This document shows, piece after piece, positions 35,105 through 45,850 of a stretch of 64,000 nt of DNA. The position numbers and the translations under genes were made by a program. Position 1 is the first letter of the stretch. Every line of letters starts with the position of its first letter. The notes under the pieces were generated by a model. It made no database searches, was not told the DNA's origin, and saw nothing but the letters and a program-made list of their open reading frames with translations. This stretch comes from Cyathus striatus (Eukaryota; Basidiomycota; Agaricomycetes; Agaricales; Nidulariaceae): positions 7,440,001 through 7,504,000 of the forward strand of contig JAOVFP010000001.1 of assembly GCA_025738555.1 (NCBI GenBank). The letters are read 5' to 3'.

Positions 35105-36829
35105 CTTCGGAAAGATATCCATGTTGCTGTAGGAGGACTGAAAAACATATTGCAAAGTGGAAGAAGCAGTGAATTCCCTATTCTGATATCCTTTATGCAC
35201 AATGGAACACTGTTTTTCTTCGTTATCGTTGGTGAGAGATGTTTTGGAATATGTTCAGGGAAGTGATTTCCTAATCAAGTATATTTTAGTATTTACGGTA
35301 ATTCAGACATGGGCTTCAATCGATCCCAGAGCACAAGCATTTGGTGACTATTGGGCCCCGTAAATATGATCAGTATTATTGTTAATCTAAACCTTTCTCA
35401 TGTGTTTACAGGTGTTACAATGCAATGATGTCATTTACGGTCAGTTATAATCCATTCACTGCCTTGATTAAAATTTAGAATTCATCAGGGGTCTCGATTG
35501 ATACTGAATTTACGAAAAATGTCAGATGTGAATGGAAGTAGAAGTGCACCCGTGTGTCGCGGTCAACTTTCTTAGCTCACCCCGCTCCCGATACTACCAA
35601 CAACTCTGTAGAAGAATATGAAATGGGTTTGGTTTAGACTTTCAGAGAAGTAGAGGAGATTATTGATTGATACCATACTACTGCCTTAGGCAAATGCATG
35701 TATCCGGAATGCATAGAAAATCTATGATTGAAACACTGCGAGACTAGACGTGTATAAATGGGTCTTTTAAATTGCGCAGTTAGGAAATGATGTGACAAAA
35801 AAGAACGGAAAAAAAGAAGTTGGTGAGCGAGAGAGATGGAAAGAAATAAATAGAAGAGAGAGGAAGAGGGGGAGTCGTAAGTCGTACACGAATCACGAGA
35901 TTTTGCGCCAGAGAAAAGCAGACTAAGATACAGCCTCACGCTCTTTCAGTGTCACGACGGCGCCTACTCAGCGCTTTCGAAAACATCAAATAGCCCGATG
36001 CCAGGGGCCCAAAACCTCCTAACAAAATTCTCCAAAATCCTCGCACTGCCTTTTATAAGTGACATGCGTATGTGGTGTAGCGCACGCGCACAGTTGTTGC
36101 GTGCGTAAGTAGTATGATTCAGGGGGTTCTGAGGAGCGGTGTAGATGCGTAGGGTGGTTGGGGTAAGGATGAGTGTGGGTGTGGGTATCTTGGGCTGAAG
36201 AGGAGGCGGAGCGGGAGCGGTATTGTTAAACGAGTAGTAGACTCAGCGTTGAGGACATGAAAGGGGAACAGCGAAAGAAGATGAAGGGAGGATATGAAAA
36301 AAAGGAATAAGGAACGTACCCGAGTACGTAAAACCGCAGTGAGCCCACCTCATCCTATCCGGGTGGCTCAACTAGATTTTGACAGAATGTAAGGCATATA
36401 TTGGCATTTAGTGTTGTTCCTGATAGATTTCATTTGGTTAGTAGTCGAAGGACAAAAGAGCGAGAGTAAGATAAGTGGGAGTTTGCAATGGAAAATGGCG
36501 AAATAGCACAAGTGGTCGTGTGTGAGCCTAGTGTGTACCCACTGGGAGAAAAAGAGGGTGGGTATTGTGGCACCGTACCGGCCGTACCCTCCACAATCAG
36601 TGCAGACTACAGAGAAACGACGCTGGACTGGCGTAACAGATCTTTTCATGCAGAATGATACGGGAAGTAGGGTTTGGGTCGTTTCTCCTCGCGCGTGGAG
36701 AACCGGGCGCAAGACGTATCAATGACACCGTAACGCGCCAGAATCTCCGAATAGTATCGTCGTATCGTCGAAAATGAGATAGGAAGATGATAGGTGCACT
36801 AGGCTCTTCCTCTCGTTCAGCGTACCATA
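35105..36829. other. CpG-rich DNA, no certain gene
   Basis: Composition changes sharply here: CpG becomes common after about 35,500. The frame at 35,087-35,266 (LADTPLRKDIHVAVGGLKNI) starts inside the foldback end and may be a host exon cut by that insertion. A minus-strand frame at 36,848-36,597 (MEECIALWYAEREEE) has normal composition but no recognised motif. The minus frame at 35,939-35,634 is not supported. Confidence 0.3.
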
Positions 36830-37380
36830 ATGCGATACATTCCTCCACGGAGGAATAGAGAGGAGAGGAGGATACTATAGCAGCATTACGCCCCCATCAC
36901 GCTCAGTGCAAGCTGTAAAAAACAAGACCACGATCTCGCACCATGTGCTCCACACATCCCACTTTCCTCCCTACGCTCAAAGCTCCAACGATAGTGGCCA
37001 TCATTATCATCCAAAATGGGGGCGTAGGCAAGTAACCGACGCAGCGCTGTCTATCCCAGCCAAAACTGCACCTGCCAACGCGGATCTCCAAGCATTCCAT
37101 CCCAATAATACCGCACCCGTACAACCAACGCAGATATCCGACCATCTCAACCGAGACTCGGACTCGAGAAATGGAAATGTAAAAGAGTGACGACATGAAC
37201 TCACTTCAATCAACGTGAGTGCTTCAGTCGCTTCCACCCTCTGCTCGCACTCGAAATGCTAGCGGCTCTGTTCTGAGAGGGTCATGAGTTACTGTAGCTG
37301 TTGCTGTTGAGCGTGTTGATATTGTTTCCGGTGCTGCTCGGGGTGCCAATGCATCTGAGTATCGCAATTGGGATAGTTGG
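36830..37380. repeat. Dispersed repeat, CpG-rich copy (partner at 28,600-29,110)
   Basis: Collinear with 28,600-29,110. It keeps CpGs (GGGGGCGTAGGC, ACCGACGCAGCGCTG) where the partner has lost them. The minus strand contains a short Gln-rich tract near 37,300 (QYQHAQQQQLQ); no gene is assigned. Confidence 0.55.
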
Positions 37381-37486
37381 AACAAAGTCAGAGACATATA
37401 TATATATTATAGATTAGATCAAGATTAGATTGTCTACGTTATCTATCGATCACGTGACACATCAAATGCGTTGGCAAAAGGTCCGT

Positions 37487-37495
37487 ACCGAACCG
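37487..37495. repeat. 9-bp target-site duplication, left copy (ACCGAACCG)
   Basis: Immediately outside the left inverted repeat; identical to 43,232-43,240. Confidence 0.85.
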
Positions 37496-37636
37496 TAGTC
37501 CGGAAGCCGTCCCGCCTATCGCCGATCTCACGCTGGCGTCACATGACTGGCGTGGGGGTATCTCGTCGATAGACGGTCCGGTAAAATTCGGGAAATTTGA
37601 AACTGACGTCCCTTACGCGCCTGCGACGCGTCCACT
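37496..37636 (+). repeat. Left terminal inverted repeat of the helicase/DUF6589 element
   Basis: 141 bp, inverse of 43,091-43,231, with roughly a dozen differences, most of them transitions. Confidence 0.85.
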
Positions 37637-37721
37637 CCCCTCGCTCCCCTGCATAATATACCCGTTCCTTTGCTTCATTCATCTAGTGATATACATAAAC
37701 TACAGTTCTTTTTAAGCAATA

Positions 37722-40178
37722 ATGGATATGGAAGCTTCAAATGGCCCCTACACCGAGACTAACCAGCTTAATTTGACAGATGTTCTCGCACTCACCAGCA
37801 TAGAAGAAGCTCGCAAACTATATACGACACTTATACCTGCCGAAAAAGCTGTTTCAACGGACTTCTGGAACGATTATAGTGAAAAAGGACAACTATCTGG
37901 ACTTAAGGCAACTCTAGCGATCTATATTGCATCTAACTTCACGAAGATTCCAAGAGAATTCCAGCTCAAAGCAACCATTGCTCTCTGTTCCAGGAAGGAT
38001 GTTCTCGTTGATGTGGGCACTGGCCAGGGCAAGACTCTATGCATGATTCTTCCTGCACTACTATCCAAAAACCGAATATCTCTTGTGATTTCTCCCTTAA
38101 AGAAGCTGCAAGACATGCAAGTTCTCGAATTCCAGGCTTATGGGATTCCTGCTCTGGCCGTTAACGAAGAAACCTCGAATGATAACAACTTATGGAAGGT
38201 CTGAAGTTTTGGTTCTAACTGCGTAGACTCTCTAAACAATATCATGTTATGCCGATAGGATGTGTACTCCGGTGTTTACTCTGTCCTTATTGTACAGGCG
38301 GAACAATTCTTTGTTCACAATGGACACTGGCCTAAACTTTCGCGCCTACTTCACAAGCCTACCTTTCGGAAGCGCATCTGATTTCTATTTGTCGATGAAT
38401 GCCATTCAATATACACACTAGGGACCGATCTTTATGGTGGGAAAGCATTTCGGCCTGCTTGGGGAAATCTCTCGGAACTTCGAACGAAACTTGGATCAAA
38501 AGTATCAGTCGCCGCGCTTTCTGGCACTCTTCCTAACCACATCAAATCTGTTATCAAGCAACAACTTCAGTTTGATGATGACCGGCTCTGCTCTATTCAA
38601 CTCTCGTGCAACCGACCAAATATTGCTTATGCCACTCACGAGATCGTTGGTCCGCTTTCTAACTTTCACAATCTTGACTTTACCATTCAAAATATTTCGA
38701 ACTCAAGTACTGGAAGTGGCAGCTGACGAAGATGAAAAGGAATTGTTTTTCATGATAGCATTGAGGGTGCCATTGGTGCTAAAAATTTTCAAGAGTGGCA
38801 ACTGGCACCAGAACTTCGAGGAAGAGGCTTAGTAAAAGCCTACTTCAGCTTAATGTCTGATGAATATCTTAAAGACATGTACGAGGACTTTCGAAATCCT
38901 GCTGGTCAATGTATCATTATGCATGCGACAGAAGCTGCATCCACAGTGCGACTTATTTATTTTATTATGTTTTTTCTCATCTATTTTCTAGGGCTTAGAT
39001 GTTCAGGATATAGACTGGGTTGTACAATATGGCGTACCACGAGAAATGACAATGACACAACAGAGGGTGGGGTGCTGTGGGCGTGATGGTGTTACGCCGG
39101 CTATTTTTGTGTTAATGTTTGAGTCATGGTCTAAGGATGCAGATTTGAGTGCTGTGTTAACGGAAGAGTCTGCCGCAGCTGGAACGGAGTCGCTATTGGA
39201 TCCAGATAGACCCATTTGTGGTGAAATTAATGAGAAGACGAAAAAGCAAGACCGAACAAGTATCTCAATGTTGAAGTTTATCCAGCAACCTCAGATTTGT
39301 TTGCGAAAGGCCTATACACAATACAATAATGATGAGAGTAGCGATGGTAAATACCTCTGAATTTTAATTGCATCTTTATTATGACTAACTGATCTACAGC
39401 ATTATTGTTTACTGGCCCATTCTGTTGCAGCAGCTCATCGCATCCTGAGACCTTTGATTTCTCATTCTACTTCTCTGGGAAACTTCTTTTTCGTGATCAT
39501 GAAACTGATATTATTTATTATGGTTCTCCATTGGATCCAACTCGAAAACCATATGCTGCGCCATCCGGACAAAAGCGGCCATCTCCAAATTCAGCCTCAC
39601 GCCGTCGACTTCCTGTTGCACAACGAAAGTCTTTAGAATCTCGCTTAGCTAACTGGCGCTATACCACTTGGCGAAAGGACAAGTTCCGAGCTGTTCGTCC
39701 TCTGTATCTTATTATAAGTGACAAAGCACTCAAAGCTCTCGCATGTGTTCATCCATTTGATATGATCAATTACCACCAAGTTACATTGTGCATTGGCGAA
39801 AGTACTGAATGGGAAGTTAAGTGGGCCCACTCAATATTTAATGTTATAGATGAATTTGACAAAGAAGTGGGCTCTCTACAAAATGTGAAACAATTGGAAC
39901 GAGAGGAACAGAAGAAACGACAGAAGCTTCACAAAATTATGGCACAGGCAGAAAGCATCCAAGCAGCTTTTAAAGCTGATTATCAACAGCGCTACAATGC
40001 AAATAACAGGACCAGCCAGATTAGTTTAGATGATGCACGAAAATGGTTACAAGAGATAAGGGAACAGGAAGCTAGGCAGAGTCAGGATAGTATAATGGGT
40101 GCATTTATATTGGATGCCGCAAATCGGCGTAAAGATATTGTAGCAAAAGTACACCAAAGTCATAAAGAAGCTTCATAA
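37722..40178 (+). pseudogene. RecQ-like DEAD/DEAH superfamily 2 helicase, three nonsense codons
   Basis: Exons 37722-38198, 38259-38945, 38992-39346 and 39400-40178 sum to 2,298 nt (766 codons) in one frame. Motif I is VGTGQGKTL (about residue 105), motif Ia is VISPLKKLQDMQ, motif II is LFVDECHSI (DECH rather than DEAH), motif III is ALSGTLP, then IVFHDS, STGLDVQDIDWVVQYG and QRVGCCGRDG (motif VI-like). The C-terminal part has PFCC and a long charged helix (EREEQKKRQKLHKIMAQ). This layout fits RecQ-like proteins abundant in mushroom genomes. In-frame TGA codons stand at 38,379, 38,724 and 38,733; each could derive from CGA by C-to-T. There is no net frameshift. Without readthrough the protein would be cut just before motif II, so it is called a pseudogene. 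Probable role: DNA unwinding in transposition of the host element. Confidence 0.8.
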
Positions 40179-40213
40179 TAGTACAAATCATATTTTATTT
40201 TACATTACCTAAA

Positions 40214-42994
40214 TCACTCTACCTCATCTAATATAAGTCCTAAGGCTGGTAAGTCATCAACTTCATCTTCAGTAACCATCCTGGCAACAAAGTTCTTGAA
40301 CTTTGTATTGAAGGTAGCAAGAGAAGATGATTTCAGTTTCTTTGCGCCTTCTTCAAGTAAGTCAGGAACCATGATGACATGTTTATTACCACTCCGATTT
40401 GGTGTGAAAGATAGCAAATTTTCGGTGTTCACCCTATCGATAACCCGCTGGATTAAATGTGCAACATCGACATCGGAGTGACCTTTATTTTGATGTGGTA
40501 GTTCTAATTTCTTGCTAATTTTCCGTTTAATTTCTTTAAGATATGCCATTGATGCTGAAATATCACCAACTTTATCCCATGTTGTTTGCAGACCTTTTAC
40601 AATAATGAGATCCTAATTGTTGATTAGTAGTGAATATACATAGAAGTACTCAAAAATTATACTTTGACATCTCGTATTGTATACTCCATGTTAATATCTG
40701 TTGCAATAAAGTGTCCTGGAATACCTGAAGGGTTGACAATAAGCATATCTCTCATAATATTTCTACAATATATAGTCATTCAATGTTCACAATAAAGGGG
40801 GAATGAAGCATACCCAAACTCTGGAGTCCATATATATTTTAGGTTTTGAATCATGAAGAGGATCTCTGTGCAATAATTGTTACCACCAGCACCACAAAAT
40901 ATCATTGCCAGATGAGGTAAAATATTCTCAATTTGTCCAAAGTCTCCATCCTTTACACCAGAGACAAGTTCCAAGATGTAAAGAGTATCTCGTGTAAGAA
41001 GACGCAGGTTTTGGTGAGCCTTGTCCTTAGAAGGATCATCCTGGCCCTGACATGAAACAGGAGGTGGTACCACTGAAGCATGGCTAGATGTCGGTGCAGT
41101 ACTACTGGGGATATCATCCTCATCATCATCATTGACACTTGTTGAAAACAAGCAGGGAAGAGGCATCAAGTAGTCAGTGAGGAGAGTTTCCGCTTTGTCA
41201 TGGAGGTCACCGGATGTTGGCTTTGACGTTGCATATGCTTCAAGTGTGCATCCTTGCTCAATACAAATTTTCTTCCATGCACTCATAATAACCCCCTCGA
41301 GAATCTGAATAAGTGTAGAATAAAGTGTATGATAATCCGGTTTCTGCCCTCCAAGCCGAGTCTTTTCAAGAATTGCAAACCAATATGTTAGTGAGCCCTT
41401 TTGACTGAGTGTACCTCGATGAATGTGGAGGAATGCCCATGCAAGATTAAGTGCAGTGTGGAAGAGACCTATGCCTAGTTGGAATACAAGCCGTCAGTGA
41501 TAATTATTAAGGTCATCTGCTCGCAAGCCTTGACCAGATTGAATACGAGCATTTGTCAGTTGGTCATTGATACTGGGGATAGCCCATTTTGATAGCGCCT
41601 CAGCTGTTTGACCCAACATATCTAAGTAAACCTCATCATGATACACAAGGTTGCCTTTTGTTGAAGCTTCTTCATGAATTGAGACCCTGACTGGATAGAA
41701 CACTGTGCAATGATCAGGTGGAAGGGGACGGCAGGCTTTGCGCTCCATCATTGAATCACCATGGTAATATTGTAAGTCCAGCTTGTCGCAGTGTTTGAAC
41801 AGAATATCGATAACGTGCATTCGGAATTGGTGAGAGACAGACTCAAGTTGCTCTTCTGTTAACCTAAGGTCCTTTGCGAAATCAAGCCCATGGTAATTCG
41901 AATCACGCATTCTGTCTAAGATTGGCTGTAGTTCCATGGTTTCCAGTGTGGCATTTGAAAGTTTGTATAAGATCCCAAGTGTTCCTGAGGTCACTTTCCC
42001 TGATGTTGATGACAAACCTCGCTGCTCAACATGTATAGAGGTACTGAGGTTGATGTTATCATAACAGAATGCATGGGGAGCAGATGCGACATCCTTCGCA
42101 AGACCCATACAGTGTACCAAAAGGGCTGTTAGGTTGTGCATTACTGAAGGATAGCGAACGGAAAGTCCAAGAGCATGTGCAGCATCAATAATGGCACACG
42201 AAGATCCAGATGCCCAAAGGAATAGCTCAAACTCTGCAGCAAAGCCAAGACAGCGATTGGAACACTGGTAGAGGAGTTGCCTCATAATGGTGTTACAAAC
42301 CTGGTCGGGTTTCTTCTTGATGTTCTCTTCTTCCTGCCTCTTCGAATGCGCGGCACAGTGCAGTAACCCCATCGTGAAAGGTGCATCATGCACAAAGTCA
42401 TCCAGCTCCTGGTTCTCAATGTACTCCGGTGTGATTCTCTGTAAGCCTTTCAGCTTATAATCGTCATGAAGAGAGTCCATTTCCTCCTTGATAAAGTCTT
42501 CTTAAAACTTAGTACCTGTGGGGCTCTTAAGCCATAGTGAGAGCTTTGAGCGTCCAGAGTCACTTGCAGCCAAGCAATCGAGAATGGACAAAATCTTTTT
42601 ATTGTCTTTTTTGTACAATTCACTGCGGTACACTCGAAACTCCTTGTTGTTTTCATCCAGAAGTACCGTAATCATATCAAATGGACTTATGTATACATTC
42701 TTGAAATAAGGTAAAAGCTCGGAGACCTTCGTAGCCAAAGATCTCCTAGCAGCTCATGTGTTCGTTGCAGTTTGCTTGGGACCCAAGCCCGCATCACTAG
42801 AAGCAAGCGATACAAGTTGTCAGTCTCTTTACCTGATGAAACATTGATTATAAAACACACCTAGTATCCGCCAAAGGCTGTTCCACAGCAGCCAAATATC
42901 CTTCTCCCCTCCCATCATGCTGTAAACCCTGTGCTGGCCCATCGTTGCACTCGTCTTGGCGCTGCTTTCTGGCGTTCTTGGAGGGATTTGACAT
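40214..42994 (-). pseudogene. DUF6589-family protein, candidate transposase, three nonsense codons
   Basis: The ATG at 42,994 opens exon 42994-42861; further exons are 42796-40814, 40762-40663 and 40612-40214, in total 2,616 nt (872 codons) in one frame. Features of DUF6589 as I know them occur in order: KSPTGTKF/EDFIKEEMD, FCYDNINLSTSIHVEQRG, FQLGIGLFHTALNLAWAFLH, RGTLSQKGSLTYWFAILEKT, PDYHTLYSTLIQILEG, GAGGNNYCTEILFMIQNLKY and NIMRDMLIVNPSGIPGHF. In-frame stops are TGA at 42,756-42,754, TAA at 42,504-42,502 and TGA at 41,496-41,494; the TGAs fit CGA-to-TGA. The biochemical role of DUF6589 is unknown to me; conserved Asp/Glu residues and its place in a TIR element make a nuclease or transposase role plausible. 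It converges on the helicase gene with 35 bp between the stops. Confidence 0.8.
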
Positions 42995-43090
42995 TACTTT
43001 ATGTACTTCAATGTTTGTATGATGTAGGGTTGCGCAGAGAACGGAGGGGAGAAGGGGAGGAATGGGTCTATTGAGTGAGAAAGTGGGGAA

Positions 43091-43231
43091 AGTGGACGCC
43101 TCGCAGGTGCGTAAGGGACGTCAGTTTCAAATTTCCCGAATTTTACCGGACCGTCTATCGACGAGATACATCCACGCCAGTCATGTGACGTTAGCGTGAG
43201 ATCGTCAATAGGCGGGATGGCTTCCGGACTA
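43091..43231 (-). repeat. Right terminal inverted repeat of the helicase/DUF6589 element
   Basis: Inverse of 37,496-37,636; ends CCGGACTA. Confidence 0.85.
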
Positions 43232-43240
43232 ACCGAACCG
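43232..43240. repeat. 9-bp target-site duplication, right copy (ACCGAACCG)
   Basis: Identical to 37,487-37,495. Confidence 0.85.
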
Positions 43241-43251
43241 TTACAGCTTCT

Positions 43252-43981
43252 CACGGCGGGCTTTTGGCTGTCCAGTTCCAGATGTCCTTTGGCCTGTCGT
43301 TTAGTCTGTCCTGTTTGGCATCATACACGTGTTCGTCACACTCATCAAACCGATTTGCGATGGCTTCGGAATTGATGGGGAACAGAGATTGAACCAAGCT
43401 GGTGCATAATAAAACACCGGGATAGTGGGGGCCATGTATTATTTGACTTTAATGACAATAGTGTATACTAGCACTTGATGTCTGGGTATTTACTAAGAAT
43501 TATATGTAGTACTTAATCCACTTTAGTAATCTTGAGCAATTTTTATCAGGACCTTGATCTGGTTCATCTCGTATCTTACATTCACTTCTTCTGGACTGTA
43601 CTTTGAACAATGAGAAGACACAAAGGTGAAAATTTATTCCATATAAAATCCTCTAATTAACACAAGCATATAACAAATTAATTATAGGGTAATAGGTAGA
43701 GTAGTCCAAAATATTTAAGGAAAATAACTGAAAATGCGAATTTTAAGATATTAAAAGCTTTCTATAGAAATACTTCGGATGTTCGGGTGGTCTACGTCGA
43801 CGCATTTTGAACAACGATTTGTTGGTTCCACATGCCAGTTTGGATTGATATCGTCTCAACTTTGATTATCGATCATCAGCCAGTTCATTATATGTGACAT
43901 ACACGTGCTTGATGCCAGACAGGACAGACTAAACGACAGGCCAAAGGACATCCGGAACTGGACAGCCAAAAGCCCGCCGTG
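43252..43981. mobile_element. 730-bp MITE with ~90-bp terminal inverted repeats
   Basis: The left end CACGGCGGGCTTTTGGCTG (43,252) and its inverse at 43,981 continue through GTCCTTTGGCCTGTCGTTTA and ACACGTG for about 90 bp with few differences. The TIR is CpG-rich; the AT-rich middle has no frame of note. Flanks give at most TCT on both sides, so no longer duplication is claimed. Its left end lies 11 bp beyond the target duplication of the helicase element. Confidence 0.75.
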
Positions 43982-44101
43982 TCTCCCCCCTCTCTTTTCC
44001 TCTTCTTTCGTAAGGCAGAACTGATGAAATTAACAGCTCCCGCCCTCTCCAACATTCCTCCCCCCAACTGGCACCGGCACAAGCTCAGCCTCAATATTCA
44101 G

Positions 44102-44544
44102 CAAAGACATATACCTAGTAGATAACACAAGCAACCCATCAGGCGCATTCCCGCGCGACGTGCGTATAACTGGCTGGTCCCAAGTTGGTGAATTGGATTC
44201 GAGGAAGAGTCCGAGGTTGGGAAGTATGAGTTCGGGTGCTTATGTTGGTTCGTCCCCCCTTTCCCATCCTTTTTAAAAGTATAGGAAGTTGATATGGTAT
44301 GATGGGTATAGTATACGATATACAAATAACGACTAAATCAAATACGACTATACACCTTCTCAGACGATACACCGACTTCTCCTGCCTTTATTCTACACTC
44401 CTCCGCACCCTCCCAGCATCACTGCACTCGGACGTGCCAGCTCTGCCGCCGAAAGCGCCGCTCGCGAGGTTTCGACCGGTGTTTTTGGATCGGAGGAGGA
44501 GGATGTTGCAGTTTTGGCTTGCGTGTGCGTTGTTGCATCCTGAG
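44102..44544 (+). CDS. YPT35-like PX-domain protein, partial
   Basis: Exon 44,102-44,247 encodes DIYLVDNTSNPSGAFPRDV, then RITGWSQVGE and SSGAYV. An intron (44,248-44,311, GT-AG, 64 nt) restores VYDIQITTKS in exon 44,312-44,544, which continues LLRRYTDFSCLYSTL, LPPKAPLARFRP and FLDRRRRMLQFWL, and closes HPE at a GT donor. RRY plus PPLPPK-like and RF/RRR segments are the phosphoinositide-binding signature of PX domains. The V(R)I.GWS.VG...AYVVYDI lead-in matches fungal YPT35, a vacuole/endosome protein that recruits Vps13. Upstream exons are unclear, and the last ~15 residues of a YPT35 protein are not found downstream, so the gene may be broken. The following intron begins with a (GT)n run. 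A damaged copy of the first exon lies at 60,637-60,865. Confidence 0.6.
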
Positions 44545-44570
44545 GTGTGTGTGTGTGTGTGTGTGTGTGA
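44545..44570. repeat. (GT)n microsatellite at a splice donor
   Basis: About 12 GT units start exactly at the donor after the PX exon, offering several shifted GT donors. Confidence 0.7.
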
Positions 44571-45060
44571 GTGTGTTAGGGGGTGGGTAGTTGGGTAATT
44601 ATTTGAGGGGAGGGAGGGGGGGATGACGGGGGAGGAGAGGGAGAAGGAGGAATGGAGAGGGAGGGGGGGGGGTGATGGGTGCTGCCGTATGAAGACTAGG
44701 AGTTCACTCGTTCCAAGCCCCCCCTCCCGAAGAGGAACGATGGGCCCTTGGTCCTTTCCGGCCTTTCGCACCAGGGCTTGGTCTCGTAGTTGCTTTGGAG
44801 AATGTCGAGAACGATGGTGTACCGCGACAGCGCCATGTGGAAGAAAAGAATAAGCGTCTGTCCTCTCGTGGCGTACCTTTAAGCTTATCGCTTAGGTTTA
44901 GCACCGTGGACCGTGGTGTTTTACTCTTTTCGGCCATGTTCCTATCCCATCATCTGCTAGGTCTCGGGACTCGAGACTCGAAGCTCGATGTGGGTTGGTC
45001 ACCGTTGGTGGAGTGTATAGTTGGGTGCTTTAGGTTCAGTAGGGGGTGCTGCTGTGTAAT
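44571..45060. other. CpG-rich DNA downstream of the PX exon
   Basis: G-rich to about 44,670. A minus-strand frame starting MAEKSKTPRSTVLNLSDKLK at 44,937 could be a first exon (donor GGTACG at its end) but has no further support. The plus-strand frame at 44,795-45,067 is likewise uncertain. Confidence 0.25.
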
Positions 45061-45079
45061 CGGATAGCTTCCCTTTCGT

Positions 45080-45850
45080 ACCACCTACCAGCACCTGCAC
45101 CTGCCTCAGCATCAAGACACTCCACTGCTTTGATTCACTCAATTACCCGCTCTTCCGCCCGCCCTCTCTTACTTCAGTCAACTTTGATGGTACACCTATC
45201 CGCGGAGAAGTAGTCTGTATCTCTGGACATTCTTCGGGTGGTGAGCTATGCTACGCTGGGACGGGGGTACAGGTGGATGCGTATGCCCTCAGGATCGACT
45301 TTTCTCCCTCCTGACGTCGACACCATCTGTTCTCGCTCTCATTTGTTAACTTTGGTGGCTCACGTATCCGTCCAGGAATAGCAGTTTAGATCACTGGATA
45401 TTCTTTGGGGGGTGATCTGCGCCGTGTGGAGAGAGTACCGGCAGCTGTGGACTGCGTATTCTCCTCTTGACGACGAATGCGGATGGGGGGAAGGGAGGTA
45501 GAACTGGGCGTTGGTGTGTACGCGTACGGCGTATAAAGCTATAGCTGCAGCTGCAGGTTGTGCTTTTCCTTCCATATGGATCGTTTGGGTCTGCCGCCGC
45601 TCCAGTACGCCTCTGTCCAGCACCTGCCTCAGATTCAAGCTCCAAGCTCCACTATTGGCCGATAACGCACTCCCTACTTGTCCCCACCTGTCCCTGTCTT
45701 ATTTCAGTGAACTGTCGATGGTTGACTGACTACCTATGTACGTGTAACGTAACTGATTCCTTCTCGACTACGATGGTATGAAATCTGGTACTGGTGTTAA
45801 CGGGTACGGCGTATAAAACTATAGCGGCAGCTGCAGGTTGTGCGGTATTC
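45080..45850. repeat. Locally duplicated CpG-rich segments
   Basis: CAGCACCTGC...CTCAG.ATTCAAG...CTTATTTCAGT.AACT.TGATGG occurs at about 45,090-45,190 and 45,617-45,720. ATCCG...GTAGTCT...CTGGA.ATTCTT.GGG.GGTGA occurs at about 45,197-45,248 and 45,368-45,420. ACGGCGTATAAAGCTATAGC.GCAGCTGCAGGTTGTGC occurs at 45,525-45,563 and 45,808-45,843. These are diverged duplications, probably remains of a repeat; no protein is recognised. Confidence 0.5.

Larger units (their letters stand above)
37496..43231. mobile_element. Two-gene TIR transposon: RecQ-like helicase plus DUF6589
   Basis: Terminal inverted repeats 37,496-37,636 and 43,091-43,231 are about 90% identical and begin TAGTCCGGAAGCC. They share CGATCTCACGCT, GTCACATGACTGGCG, TCTCGTCGATAGACGG and AATTCGGGAAATTTGAAACT. 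The exact 9-bp duplication ACCGAACCG flanks the element. The 5,736-bp interior has two convergent genes whose stop codons are 35 bp apart (40,178 and 40,214), each starting within about 100 bp of its terminal repeat. Nine-bp duplications recall Mutator-like elements, but neither gene looks like a MULE transposase. There is no Rep domain, so it is not a Helitron. DUF6589 is the more likely transposase and the helicase a partner; this is inference. Confidence 0.85.

Noticed and set aside
37496..43231. Helitron
   Set aside because: The helicase is RecQ-like, not Pif1-like. No Rep/HUH domain is seen, and the element has inverted repeats and a 9-bp duplication, which Helitrons lack.
37496..43231. 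Starship or Crypton-like tyrosine recombinase element
   Set aside because: No DUF3435 or tyrosine recombinase motif was found in either gene; terminal repeats and target duplication argue against it.
44388..44771. Minus-strand 127-codon frame opposite the PX exon
   Set aside because: Overlaps the well-supported PX exon and the (GT)n run (HTHTHTHT); a shadow frame.
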